The notes below the pieces were generated by a model. The model was not told the origin of the DNA and did not search any database. It saw nothing but the letters and a program-made list of their open reading frames with translations. A DNA stretch of 42,500 nt from Armadillidium nasatum (lineage: Eukaryota; Arthropoda; Malacostraca; Isopoda; Armadillidiidae), in the NCBI GenBank assembly GCA_009176605.1, contig SEYY01003223.1, forward strand, positions 1-42,500. The letters run 5' to 3'. This document shows positions 1 to 17,012 of this stretch, in pieces; positions within the stretch are counted from its first letter, which is position 1, and each line of letters begins with the position of its first letter. The position numbers were made by a program, and so were the translations under genes.

Positions 1-3998
<3,998 letters not shown>

Positions 3999-4864
3999 GG
4001 GTCAATCCATTTTTTCCGTACCGATGATGGTCGCTCGATAATTTTAGAAAACTTTTATATTTTGCATGGCGTTAATGTTATCCCTGGGAAGTTCAAACCA
4101 CCATTCGTTTTCGTAGATTACTCTGGTTGTAACAGGGTGAGCCAAAATGTTAGACCAGGTGGAGCCAAATTTTCACTTAATAGAGGCTAACATTTTAAGT
4201 AATATCTCCATATTGGTAATTCTTATACCAAATTTCATAGAGATTGTTGTCAGGGATACTAAGGTACATTGGCCTTTCCTGTTTTTTTGTGAAAATAATT
4301 TTTCACCATGAAAATGAATCCTAAAATTGTGTTAAAAATCGAAGAAATTTCCATTTTCGTGGGTGTATTATTAAAAGAAGGAAATAATTTAACGATATAA
4401 AATTTTGTGTGATGATACATACTAAAGTATGGTTTAACTTAAATCTTATTTGAAGTTGGGTAAATATTTTTAAAACAATTTACAGGGTGTTCAAAAATCA
4501 ATTTTTCGGAAAATCGGTAACTTTTAACCTTAATATCTCTGGTGGGGCAAGTGCAAAAATCTGAAATTTTTACAATTATACTACTACATAGATGTCCTTG
4601 ACCTGCAATATAACTTTGGTACTTGCTTGTTTTAAGAAATACAGTTCAATATGCCAAAAAAAAATTTTTTTAAAGTTTTGTTATGATACCTATAATTATA
4701 GTTATTATAGTTCAAGACAATACATAGACAAATGAAATAGTGTGGCATCAAGGAGAAATGAAAACAAGTTAAAAAAATTTAATTATAATGTTAATATACA
4801 TAAGAATGTACCATTATATCTTCTTTAAATGACAAAATTAACTCTAACTTTTAAAAAGTTAATC

Positions 4865-4867
<3 letters not shown>
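3999..4867 (+). repeat. Left inverted arm, copy A
   Basis: Inverted repeat partner of 6227-7091 and near-identical direct copy of 7094-7978. It contains no coding frame of note. Confidence 0.85.

Positions 4868-4946
<79 letters not shown>
4868..4946. repeat. (TA)n microsatellite
   Basis: Pure TA tract at the junction between the left arm and the coding centre of copy A. Copy B has a TA tract at the same place (7979-8077). Confidence 0.95.
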
Positions 4947-4948
<2 letters not shown>

Positions 4949-4982
4949 CAAATCTCAATCACCATTATATTTCTAAAATTCA

Positions 4983-6010
4983 ATCGCAATTTTTAAAGAA
5001 AAGAAAGAAAACTATCTGAAAATGAATGCATAATCTTGGCTGATTTTGCCGAGAACTACACGTACGTGATCCAAGACGAAATTCAAGGGTATCATTGGGT
5101 CAATGACCAAGTTACTTTGCACCCATTTGTTCTATATTTTAGAGATGAAAATAGTAAATTAAGAAGTCACTCTCTTTGAGCTTTAAGTAACTACTTAGAG
5201 CACAACACATCAGTTGTTCACGTCTTCCAAACATATGTAGTAAAATATATTAAACATAATTTGCCTAAAGTTGAAAAGCTAGTTTATTTTTCAGATGGAA
5301 GTGGTAGCCAGTATAAGAATAAAAAAATTTTGTTAACATTTGCCATCACCAAAAAGATTTCGCATTAAAAGCTGAATGGCATTTCTTTGCATCTTGCCAT
5401 GGAAAAAATGCCTGTGATGGGGTTGGAGGAACAACAAAGCGCGAATTAAGCAAAGTCAGCTTACAAAGAACAACACACCAAATTCTTAATATTGACCAAA
5501 TATATTCATTCTGCAAAGAGAAATTAAGAGAAATAACTTATTTTATCGTAAAAGAAGAAGAAATTAATGAACACATTGAAAGACTTAAAACGAGATATGA
5601 AAATTGTTTGAGAATTATGGAACAAGAAACTTTCACAAATACTTTCCACTTTCAGAGAACATAATTAGGTGCTATCCAACCTCAAAAACCGACGTTTACG
5701 AAGACCACTGTGTCAGCAAAATTGCTTCATTAAGTTTAGAGATAAATGACACAGTAGCTTGCGTATATGATGACCAATGGTGGATTGGAAAGGTAGAAGA
5801 AATAAGTGTGGAGAACGATGATGTTTACAAACATTTTTATCATCCTTCTGGACCCAGAATTTCATTCAAGATGTCAGCTTGCGATCGGGTATGGATCCCA
5901 ATGAAAAATATTTTAAGAAAACTTTTGGGCTTGAAATGAAAATGTCATTAAAGGCAGAAATTACAACATCTCAAAAAAGTTTCCGAAGAAATCTCTCTTC
6001 TTCTGAACAA
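4983..6010 (+). pseudogene. Transposase-like protein with RNase-H/DDE-like motifs, copy A (broken)
   Basis: Decayed coding region of copy A. In order it reads ADFAENYTYVIQDE (about 5037-5078), an in-frame TGA at 5177-5179, KVEKLVYFSDGSGSQYK (near 5268-5318), WHFFASCHGKNACDGVGG (about 5378-5431) and a C-terminal block [16 protein letters not shown] (about 5755-5802) with FYHPSGP. The two Asp-bearing strands (ADFAE and YFSDG) and the HGK..CDG.GG.KR block look like an RNase-H-fold nuclease; the Trp-rich tail looks like a small beta-barrel (Tudor/PWWP-like) module. This family is, to my recollection, common in invertebrate genomes as an uncharacterised protein. Frame breaks include runs near 5325 and 5615. 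Transposase function is inference. Confidence 0.65.
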
Positions 6011-6015
6011 CTCGT

Positions 6016-6226
<211 letters not shown>

Positions 6227-6323
6227 GATCAACTTTTTAAAAGTTATTGAGTTAATTTTGTCATTTATAGTAGATATAATGGTACATTGTTATGTATATT
6301 AACCTTATAATTAAATTTTTTTT

Positions 6324-6390
<67 letters not shown>

Positions 6391-7091
6391 AACTATAATT
6401 TTTTTTTTGGCATATTTGAATGGCTGTATTTCTTTAAACAAGCAAATACCAAAGTTAATATTGCAGGTCAAGAAACATCTATGGTAGTAGTATAACATGT
6501 AAAAATTTCAGATTTTTAGCACTTTCCCCACCAGAGATATTAAGGTTCAAAGTTACCGATTTTCCGAAAAATTTATTTTTGAACACCCTGTAAATTGTTT
6601 TAAAAATATTTACCCAACTTCAAATAAGATTTAAGTTAAACCATACTTTAGTATGTATCATCACACAAAATTTTATATCGTTAAATTATTTCCTTCTTTT
6701 AATAATACACCCACGAAAATGGAAATTTCTTCGATTTTTAACACAATTTTTCGGATTCATTTTCATGGTGAAAAATTATTTTCACAAAAAAAAACATGAA
6801 AAGCCAAATGTACCTTAAAGTATCCCTGACAAATCAATCTCTATGAAATTGGTATAAGAATTACCAATATGGAGATATTACTTAAAATGTTAGCCTCTAT
6901 TAAGTGAAAATTTGGCTCCACCTGGTCTAACATTTTGGCTCACCCTGTTACAACCAGAGTAAATCTACAAAAACGAATGGTGGTTTTGAACTTCCCAGGA
7001 TAACATTAACGCCATGCAAAATATAAAAGTTTTCTAAAATTATCGAGCGGCCAACTTCCATTATTTTGGTTCGGAAAAAATGGATTGACCC
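6227..7091 (-). repeat. Right inverted arm, copy A
   Basis: Reverse complement of the left arm. A poly-T run (6327-6385) stands in place of a roughly 52-nt unique segment that is present in copy B (about 9592-9646). Confidence 0.85.
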
Positions 7092-7977
7092 ATGGGTCAA
7101 TCCATTTTTTCCGTACCGATGATGGTCGCTCGAAAATTTTAGAAAACTTTTATATTTTACATGGCGTTAATGTTATCCCTGGGAAGTTCAAAACCACAAT
7201 TTGTTTTTGTAGATTTACTCTGGTTGTTACATTGTGAGCCAAAATGTTAGCCCAGGTGGAGCCAAATTTTCACTTAATAGAGGCTAACATTTTAAGTAAT
7301 ATCTCCATATTGGTAATTCTTATACCAAATTTCATAGAGATTGATTTGTTAGGGATACTTTAAGGTACATTTGGCTTTTCCTGTTTTTTTTTGTGAAAAT
7401 AATATTTCACCATGAAAATGAATCCTAAAATTGTGTTAAAAATCGAAGAAATTTCCATTTTCGTGGGTGTATTATTAAAAGATGGAAATAATTTAACGAT
7501 ATAAAATTTTGTGTGATGATACATACTAAAGTATGGTTTAACTTAAATCTTATTTGAAGTTGGGTAAATATTTTTAAAACAATTTACAGGGTGTTCAAAA
7601 ATCAATTTTTCGGAAAATCAGTAACTTTGAACCTTAATATCTCTGGTGGGTAAGTGTAAAAATCTGAAATTTTCACACATTATACTACTACCATAGATGT
7701 TCTTTGACCTGCAATATTAACTTTGGTATTTGCTTGTTTTAAGAAATACAGTCCTTCAAAAATGCCCAAAAAAAAATTTTTTTTAAAGTTTTGTTATACC
7801 TATAATTATAGTTATTATAGTTCAAGACAATACATAGACAAATCAAATAGTGTGGCATCAAGGAGAAATGAAAACAAAGTTAAAAAAATTTAATTATAAG
7901 GTTAATATACATAAGAATGTACCATTATATCTTCTTTAAATGACAAAATTAACTCAATAACTTTTAAAAAGTTGATC

Positions 7978-7978
<1 letters not shown>

Positions 7979-8054
<76 letters not shown>

Positions 8055-8077
8055 TATATATATATTATATATATTAT
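7979..8077. repeat. (TA)n microsatellite
   Basis: TA tract between the left arm and gene of copy B; positional counterpart of 4868-4946. Confidence 0.95.
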
Positions 8078-8104
8078 TGGCAAATCTCAAAAGTCACCAT
8101 TATA

Positions 8105-9297
<1,193 letters not shown>

Positions 9298-9350
9298 GCT
9301 CAATTTTATTTTGCATTTAAAGTTTTTTTTTTTTGTTATAATCATACCTT

Positions 9351-9485
<135 letters not shown>

Positions 9486-10307
9486 GTAGATCAACTTTTT
9501 AAAAGTTATTGAGTTAATTTTGTCATTTAAAGTAGATATAATGGTACATTGTTATGTATATTAACCTTATAATTAAATTTTTTTTAACTTTGTTTTCATT
9601 TCTCCTTGATGCCACACTATTTCATTTGTCTATGTATTGTCTTGAACTATAATAACTATAAATATAGGTCTCATAACAAAACTTTAAAAAATTTTTTTTT
9701 TGGCATTTTTGAATGGCTGTATTTCTTAAAACAAGCAAATACCAAAGTTAATATTGCAGGTCAAAGAACATCTATGGTAGTAGTATAATGTGTGAAAATT
9801 TCAGATTTTTAGCACTTACCCCACCAGAGATATTAAGGTTCAAAGTTACCGATTTTCCGAAAAATTGATTTTTGAACACCCTGTAAATTGTTTTAAAAAT
9901 ATTTACCCAACTTCAAATAAGATTTAAGTTAAACCATACTTTAGTATGTATCATCACACAAAATTTTATATCGTTAAATTATTTCCATCTTTTAATAATA
10001 CACCCACGAAAATGGAAATTTCTTAGATTTTTAACACAATTTTAGGATTCATTTTCATGGTGAAAAATTATTTTCACAAAAAAAAAACAGGAAAAGCCAA
10101 ATGTACCTTAAAGTATCCCTAACAAATCAATCTCTATGAAATTTGGTATAAGAATTACCAATATGGAGATATTACTTAAAATGTTAGCCTCTATTAAGTG
10201 AAAATTTGGCTCCACCTGGTCTAACATTTTGGCTCACCCTGTTACAACCAGAGTAAATCTACAAAAACGAATGGTGGTTTTGAACTTCCCAGGGATAACA
10301 TTAACGC
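9486..10307 (-). repeat. Right inverted arm, copy B (truncated)
   Basis: Reverse complement of 7094-7978, ending early at the LTR boundary. It retains the 52-nt segment that is poly-T in copy A. Confidence 0.85.
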
Positions 10308-10613
10308 TGTTGTAGGGCCCTACCTTCATTTTAAGTGGTGACGGTGTTTTTATGTTAAATTAATTAAGAAATAAGGAAATTTAATATATATTATATAAAT
10401 AAAAGCACACCAAATGCTATTTACTTTAAAAAGTGGAACTAAATTCAAGAACAATACAATGAAAAAATTGCAGATCAACTCTAAGGTAAACCTAAAATAG
10501 GTCGCAAATTAGGAAATCATTAAATAACCCAAAAAAATTTCATGAGAATATATTCAGCTTAATAGTCGAGAAATGAAAAAAGAAAAAAAAATAAAAAATA
10601 AAAAAGAAATAAA
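10308..10613 (+). repeat. 5' LTR (truncated)
   Basis: Shares TGTTGTAGGGCCCTACC and the following text with 13251 onward (for example AAGCACACCAAATGCTATTT and TCAACTCTAAGGTAAACC). It starts with the canonical TG. A 12-bp palindrome GTAGGGCCCTAC lies at 10312-10323. Confidence 0.8.
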
Positions 10614-10644
10614 ATTATTCGAAGTCTGAAGTGAACAAATCCCT

Positions 10645-11184
10645 AAAGTATGTATTAAATGTCAGCAGCGAAAAATATTACCAGCTAGACAACAGAGACC
10701 ACCTACTTGGAAAATACAAGCTAAAAAACCGTTTGATGTGGTCGCTATAGATTTAATGGAAATGCCAAGAACTACATCAGGTCAAAAATATGTTCTTGTT
10801 TCTGTTGACATGTATTCGAAGTGGACATCTGCGACAGCTTTACCTGATAAAACTGCTACTACAGTGCTTAAGGCATTTAAAACCATGATTGCAACATTTT
10901 TGAAAGATCCTCTAGAAGTGCAATCGGATAATGGGAAAGAGTTTACGAATCATTTGTTTGAAGAGTTTCTGAAAAAGAAGGAAATAAAACACCGTTGCAC
11001 TGTAGCTAATATGCCCCAAACCAACGGGCTGGTGGAAAGGGTAAATCAAACCTTATTAAACATGTTCCGTATGATAGACAAGATAGAAGAGTGGGATACG
11101 CATTTACCAGATATAATATCTGTTTATAACCACACGTATCACCGAGAATTAAGGAAAACCCCAGCTGGAATATTTCTGAAGTAA
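10645..11184 (+). pseudogene. Integrase catalytic core of Ty3-type element
   Basis: DDE integrase, which inserts element cDNA into the genome. The C-terminal part of the zinc finger is visible as CIKCQQRK (about 10654). The catalytic residues are Asp in VVAIDLME (about 10739-10762), Asp in QSDNGKEF (10921-10944) and Glu in NGLVERVNQ (near 11023-11050), giving the D,D-35-E pattern. The core ends at TPAGIFLK followed by TAA (11182-11184). The N-terminus is lost to the internal deletion, so there is no genuine start codon. The next frame resumes the C-terminal domain, so a frame break separates the two halves. Confidence 0.85.
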
Positions 11185-11185
11185 T

Positions 11186-11845
11186 GTGGAGAAAGAACAA
11201 AATGAAGATAGCACATGGGGAAATAAACCCAAGAATTATGAACCCTACAAAGTTAATGAATTAGTATTGAGAAAGAACATCCTGAAGGGTCATAATGTAA
11301 CGAATAAATTAGCTAAAAAATACCATGGCCCATATAAAATAATTAAGAATTATGACAATGGAGTAATGTATGATATACAACATCAGTATAGAAATACCAT
11401 CCTATATAAGGTACATCATAAGCAGTTAAAAAAGTGGTATGAGACACCAGAAGACTTAAAAAATGTAAATCAAGAACAATCATTAGAGGACACCACCAGT
11501 GAAACATCACAACCAGATTTTGAAGGATTTACAGAAGAGGCGCAAAATATGTTTCGAATCAACTGGGAAAAGGTGTCTAAATATAATATTCAGTTGAGAC
11601 CAGAAACAGTTGAATACCAATATCCATCACCTAGAAATGAAGATGATTCTCTGGTGTCAGATCATCATAACACTTACAATATGGAGCCATGGATACATAG
11701 CGAGATAAATAGGGACTATTCAGGAGATCCCATAAGAGTTATAACAAGAGATTCCACAGGTATTTGTCGAGAGTTAAGGGAGTTGGAGGAAGATGAGCTC
11801 CATTTGGTAAAAGATTTTTCTTTCAGTTTTTCAGGCTTCACCTGA
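11186..11845 (+). pseudogene. Integrase C-terminal domain with GPY motif plus acidic tail
   Basis: In the next frame after the integrase core. It carries LAKKYHGPYKIIK (about 11308-11346), the GPY/F module typical of Ty3-type integrase C-termini, then YDIQ and VHHKQLKKWYE (to about 11448). The rest, to the TGA at 11843-11845, is Glu/Asp/Ser-rich without a recognised domain. It would be the natural end of pol. The ATG-less beginning and the shift relative to the core indicate a small indel near 11180 rather than a separate gene. Confidence 0.7.
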
Positions 11846-12091
11846 GTTTCCTTGTATAAAAGATCATAAACGTGTGTATTAATCTGTTTTAATAGTAATT
11901 ATATTAAAGCCTCATTTAATAGATTTCAGAAACAATAATATAAGTTAGTTAAAAAGTAATTTCTTGTTGATTATTTCCAAAATAATATATTAAAATTTGT
12001 TAATTTTTAATAAAAGGTTAAATTTCAGGAATATAGTTTGTCAATTATTTATTTTATATGACAGTGGTTTTAAGAAATGATATTTAATTCT

Positions 12092-12116
12092 GTATTTTTC
12101 TTTGTAGACAGAAATG
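12092..12116 (+). promoter_or_regulatory. Candidate 3' splice site before the SGNH-like ORF
   Basis: A pyrimidine-rich run ends in TTTCTTTGTAG shortly before the ATG at 12114. By analogy with env-type ORFs of LTR elements, a spliced subgenomic RNA could express the third ORF. This is inference from sequence form only. Confidence 0.35.
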
Positions 12117-13198
12117 TGGGCCGACAAGAATGTTATCATTGTTGGAGATAGTCGTGTTGCCACACTGGAATTACCTGGTTCTGATTGGAAACCGAAGGCT
12201 CTAAGGAGATATCATAAACCTGGAATGACAACTGGAGAAGGCTTTAAAACTGAATAGATCGATTGCTGGACGAAAATGTTATAGAAGATCGGGAACCAGT
12301 GGACGTGATCATTTTGATGGGATTGCACTGTGATTTCACCAAACTTGTGACATGGAAAGGATACAGGGTTGCCAAATTATGGTTCCCAAATACAACAATA
12401 GACATCTCAAAATTAATTTTGGACATAAAAAATCAAAATCATCGACTTGGAAAGAAACACATCCCTTACTGTCAAGTTATAGTCACTGTGCCGTATATTC
12501 CTGACTTTGGCAGATATAACCACCATCCGATTATATAAAAAATTACATTATAAGCAGGTCAGAAAGTATATTCTGTTTTCCACACCCAATCATTCATCAA
12601 AGAAATGAAAAAACTAATCGAGATGAATTTTTCAAAGATATGGGATCAAGAATTGACACCACGACCATTGTCCTTAACACGAATGGAAAATCTAAATGAA
12701 CACCAAAGGAAAAAGTTGCATAATGCTGGAATCAGATCTTTTCAAGGACCTACCAGAGATGGTCTTCATTTTTCCGAGGGCACCTCGAGGAAAGTGTGGA
12801 AACTCTTAAAATACCATCATGATTATTTAAACAGAAGACCTGGCAAATCTTACCAGAAACAAGATGTAGGAAACCCTCAGAGAGATATAAATAAAGAAGA
12901 AAGCACAAAAATAACAAGGCCTCGAACATCAGGATGGAGAGGAACCAAACAAGACCGGTCTAAATCATACCGAAACTACAAAATATCCAATGAAAAACGA
13001 CCTCCGTTTCAAGCGGGTCCTTCCAGAATTTTACAAAGAAGCAGAAATATAACTGCTGAGGATCTTCGCCACAAGATACAAAATAGACAAAATCAGATCT
13101 CAAGACCACAATTTGATCATCTATCCCGATTTTCCTCAAGAAGAAAGATTGTTATTGAAACGGAAAGAAATTATAAGAAGATTACTAAGTATGTCTAA
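12114..13198 (+). pseudogene. SGNH/GDSL-hydrolase-like ORF of the LTR element (frame-broken)
   Basis: Third coding region at the env position. Starting at ATG 12114, the first 47 codons carry IIVGDSRVATL (block I, GDS-type Ser). A TAG at 12255-12257 is bypassed by a one-base shift. The next part (12263-12538) carries VDVIILMGLHCDF, which sits where block III (GxND) is expected. After a short stretch in another frame, the last part (12605-13198) carries TRDGLHFSEGTSRKVWKLL, a good block V (DxxH). An Arg/Lys-rich tail of about 130 residues follows and ends in TAA or equivalent at 13196-13198. SGNH hydrolases are Ser-His esterases/lipases; the nucleophile, Asp and His positions are all visible. 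Esterase activity and any nucleic-acid role of the basic tail are inference. Confidence 0.6.
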
Positions 13199-13242
13199 AT
13201 TAAAAGTTGTCAAAATCCTACCCAACCAATGAATGTCTTTGT

Positions 13243-13250
13243 GAAGGGGG
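13243..13250 (+). promoter_or_regulatory. Polypurine tract of the LTR element
   Basis: GAAGGGGG directly abuts the TG of the 3' LTR, the standard place for plus-strand priming. Confidence 0.6.
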
Positions 13251-13613
13251 TGTTGTAGGGCCCTACCTTCATTTTAAGTGGTGATGGTGTTTTTATGTTA
13301 AATTAATTAAGAAATAAGGAAATTTAATAAATATTGTATGATAAATAAAAGCACACCAAATGCTATTTACTTTAAAAAGTGGAACTAAATTCAAGAACAA
13401 TACAATGAAAAAATTGCAGATCAACTCTAAGGTAAACCTAAAATAGGTCGCAAATTAGGAAATCATATAAATGAACCCCAAAAAATATCTTTCATTGAGA
13501 AAATAATATATACAGCTTAATAGTTCGAGAATATGAAGAAAGAACTATAAAAAGAAAAAACACTTTTAAAAGTAATGAAAATAAATAATAAAGAAAATAC
13601 AAAAAGGAAATAA
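13251..13613 (+). repeat. 3' LTR (end uncertain)
   Basis: Direct repeat of 10308-10613, with small differences (for example GTGATGG versus GTGACGG). The shared part ends near AGGAAATAAAA at about 13613, where the 5' copy is deleted, so the real LTR end may lie further right. Confidence 0.75.
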
Positions 13614-14150
<537 letters not shown>

Positions 14151-14325
14151 ATAACTAAAGCACACGCTGTACGTTATAAAAAGAAATAGCTGAAACATCT
14201 ATTGTATATTATTGCACTATATAACTAAAGCATACGCTGTACGTTATAAAAAGAAATAGTTAAAGCATACGCTGTATACTATTACAGTAAATAACTAAAG
14301 CCTACGCTGTATGTTATTATAACTT
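14151..14325 (+). repeat. 35-bp minisatellite, about 5 copies
   Basis: Units begin ATAACTAAAGCATACGCTGT and continue ACGTTATAAAAAGAA. Alternate units are more alike, giving a 70-bp higher-order period (starts at 14151, 14221 and 14291). Confidence 0.8.
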
Positions 14326-14982
14326 AGAAAATAAAATTAATATTAGTAATTTCTGAATAAAGTGAAACACTCTCAAAAGAGATAAATAAATAAAAAACGA
14401 AGTCCATACTATACTTTGATATTTACATTTAAAAGATTGAGAATTAGTTGAAAATTAAGCTGTATTTGAAGGATAAATAAAAAACTGTTCGAAAATTTTA
14501 ATAAAAACATACGAGTTTATAATTTGTTCAAATTTATTAATTGCATCTGTATATAAAATAAATTGCGATAATTTGGTTATTGTTTCTTTAATAATTTGTC
14601 TATTTAGATTGGTTAGTTTTGTTTTCGGCTGTGATTGTTATATGATCGACAATATCCTTGTATATTAATCAGTAATTCATGAATTTTTAAATAAGAGTTA
14701 AGTCGATTCTTGTCCTACTACGAAGGAATTTTCGAAATTTTCCCGACCATTTTGATTTGGAATTTCAGGCTTTTATAATTCGTAAAGGATTTTATAATAG
14801 TTTACTTCTGATATTATTTAAACCTTTGGATTAATCGACTATTTTGATTTTGAGTTACGACTTTTACATACACAAAAAATATTTACGAGATCGTTTCCAC
14901 TTATAATATTTAGTCACTTGAATTTCTCGAATATTTTGGTGATTAGATTAAGATAACTCATACTTACCAAACTTTCATGAGA

Positions 14983-15223
14983 TAACAATTGTTCTCCATT
15001 GAGTAAACACTTAGAATTATTTTTGCGATTTATTTAGTTGACAATCGTTCTCCATTGAGTAAACACAGAATTATTTTTGCGATTTATTTAGTTGACAATC
15101 GTTCTCCATTGAGTAAACACAGAATTATTTTTGCGATTTATTTAGTTGACAATCGTTCTCCATTGAGTAAACACCAATTTATTGAGTAAACACAGAATTA
15201 TTTTTGCGATTTATTTAGTTGAC
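14983..15223 (+). repeat. 54-bp minisatellite, about 4 copies
   Basis: Unit: GACAATCGTTCTCCATTGAG, then TAAACACAGAATTATTTTTG, then CGATTTATTTAGTT. Copies start near 14983, 15039, 15093 and 15147; the last carries an internal rearrangement. Confidence 0.85.
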
Positions 15224-15854
15224 ATTATTTCATGACATTGAGTACTATTTATGAAAATACATAGTTCATAAATTTATAAATAGAGGTTGAGTTAAAATAA
15301 AACCAAAGAAAAATAAAACCTGTATATAATTTATTTTTAAAAAATAAAAGAAAAGAGTAAGTCTTCGAAAACTCTTTAAGCTGATCCTGAGTTGAATATA
15401 ATTGGAATAAATTACGACCATTAAAACTTGAAATACACAACGCAATATCTGAAAAGAAAAGAGTTGTCAAATTATATATTAATATATTCTAAAAATACGT
15501 AGCTACGACATCGGCCAGTAGCACAATAGTAAACCCCACGTATGCCAACCTATGTGCTTGCTTGGCGGGTACTCTCCCCTACACCGCCCACCTTTTCTGA
15601 ATTTTAGAAACCTATTTATTTATGGTTTATAAACTGCAAATATAGTTACTTTGAAAAATTGATGATTTGCATAGGAAAAGGTAATTTTTGTAATTTTTTT
15701 TTTTTGACTGAGATAATCTTGTAATGCCCTTACGGCTTCTAATCATCTCAATTTTCTTTTCTTATATACTTAAGTGTATAAATTTCCCCCCCTCCTCAAA
15801 AAAAAACCTGTTTAAGAGTTATTCTGTCAATCCTTGATTAGTTTTTTATTATTA
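15224..15854. other. No gene seen; possible retroposon tail on the - strand
   Basis: AT-rich. A GC-richer block at about 15500-15600 is unassigned. A T-run near 15694-15706 followed by TGACTGAGATAATCTTG could be the poly(A) end of a minus-strand retroposon. Neither is strong. Confidence 0.3.
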
Positions 15855-15930
15855 TTATGGTAATTGTGTCATTCATAGCAGTGATTTTTTTTGTATGAGA
15901 CCAGGTTGCTGAAACTAACAACATATTGTA
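15855..15930 (+). repeat. Dispersed repeat, inverted partner of 18864-18942
   Basis: Reads AATTGTGTCATTCATAGCAG and, after a T-run, GAGACCAGGTTGCTGAAACT. The same words occur reverse-complemented at 18864-18942. Confidence 0.65.
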
Positions 15931-16960
15931 GGAACGGGTGTTCTGTCACTATTAATGATATTTTTCACAGGAGGTTGTCATGGAAGCCTATAATCACAAG
16001 AAAAGAGGATTCAGTAATATCAACTACAATCCAGAACAAAACACTCTGGAGGATTCTTCAAAACACAATTTACGGTCATGTATCCTCTTTCTTTTCTTGT
16101 AAACACTAACTCTCTTATTTGTTTATTCTAGGTAGATTTGATGAAATTATTGTAAAATAAAATAAAAACAGACTTTATTAAATAAATTTATTAAAAGAGA
16201 CAACTATTACTAGATTACGACTTACCGAATTAAGACTATATTATCAACAAATTGAGAAAGAATTTCTATCACCAGGAAAATCCTGGGTAAGATATTTTCA
16301 TTTTTATTTCATTTTTATATATTGAAAAGTAAAATAAAATAAAATATGAACAATTTAATAGAAACGTAAAATAAAAAGAAGAATTTTTCTTCCACAGTCC
16401 CGGGATTGGGAACTGTATAATCTACTTCATTAACGTCTCATCGTCCTTCAACACTTCAACATTGTTTTCCATCTTCCTCAATTTAAAATACTTATTGCGA
16501 GATTTATTTGTTGAACGATATTTTTCTGAAGCAACATTCTCGTCAGTTTTTCAATAACCATAAAAAAACCCTATTCAACCGTTCCTTCGTTTTTCTCGAG
16601 ACCTTCTTATACGTTCTATATCCTTGCTTTTGAAAAAGAATTCTTTCTTTCATAAATCCCATTGTCTAAGAATAAATATTCTACAATTTTATTACCGAAT
16701 TTTATTCACCTTCAACTTTGAAAAACGGTTTGATATTGTACATATGCTGCCATCCGCTCTTTTGTGATCCCAATAGTCCTGACTACGCACTTGAGTTTTG
16801 TTTTTGATCGTAGACGTCGGAGAGCGACTTCATTCAACAGCATCGTCCGTGTCAAGAGGAAAAACGGACGATACAACTTGAATACCCACATCTACGAAAC
16901 ATTGTGAGTATCAACTGTAGATTAACTTTATATTTTCTCTAATAGCCTACAGAGAAAAAG

Positions 16961-16978
16961 TGGCGACCCTGCCAGGAT
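16961..16978 (+). promoter_or_regulatory. Putative primer binding site
   Basis: TGGCGACCCTGCCAGGAT begins TGG (complement of tRNA CCA-3') and lies just downstream of an LTR-like CA end. Confidence 0.5.
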
Positions 16979-17012
16979 CACAAAGGAGAGAGAATTAAAG
17001 AGATCAACAAGA

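Larger units (their letters stand above)
10308..13613 (+). mobile_element. Ty3-type LTR retrotransposon, internally deleted, with SGNH-like third ORF
   Basis: The 5' LTR starts TGTTGTAGGGCCCTAC at 10308 and the 3' LTR repeats the same sequence from 13251. They are nearly identical for about 220 bp and then more diverged. A polypurine tract (GAAGGGGG, 13243-13250) lies immediately before the 3' LTR. Between them are an integrase (about 10645-11700) and a third coding region (12114-13198). The end of the 5' LTR, primer binding site, gag, protease, RT and RNase H are all missing: the LTR runs at about 10613 straight into the integrase zinc-finger remnant. The 3' LTR may extend past 13613; I cannot place its end. 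Confidence 0.8.

Noticed and set aside
11186..11845. Independent gene following the integrase
   Set aside because: The GPY module shows it is the integrase C-terminus displaced by a frame break.
14151..15223. Regularly spaced repeats resembling a CRISPR array
   Set aside because: Units are tandem without unique spacers, in a eukaryotic repeat context; they are minisatellites.
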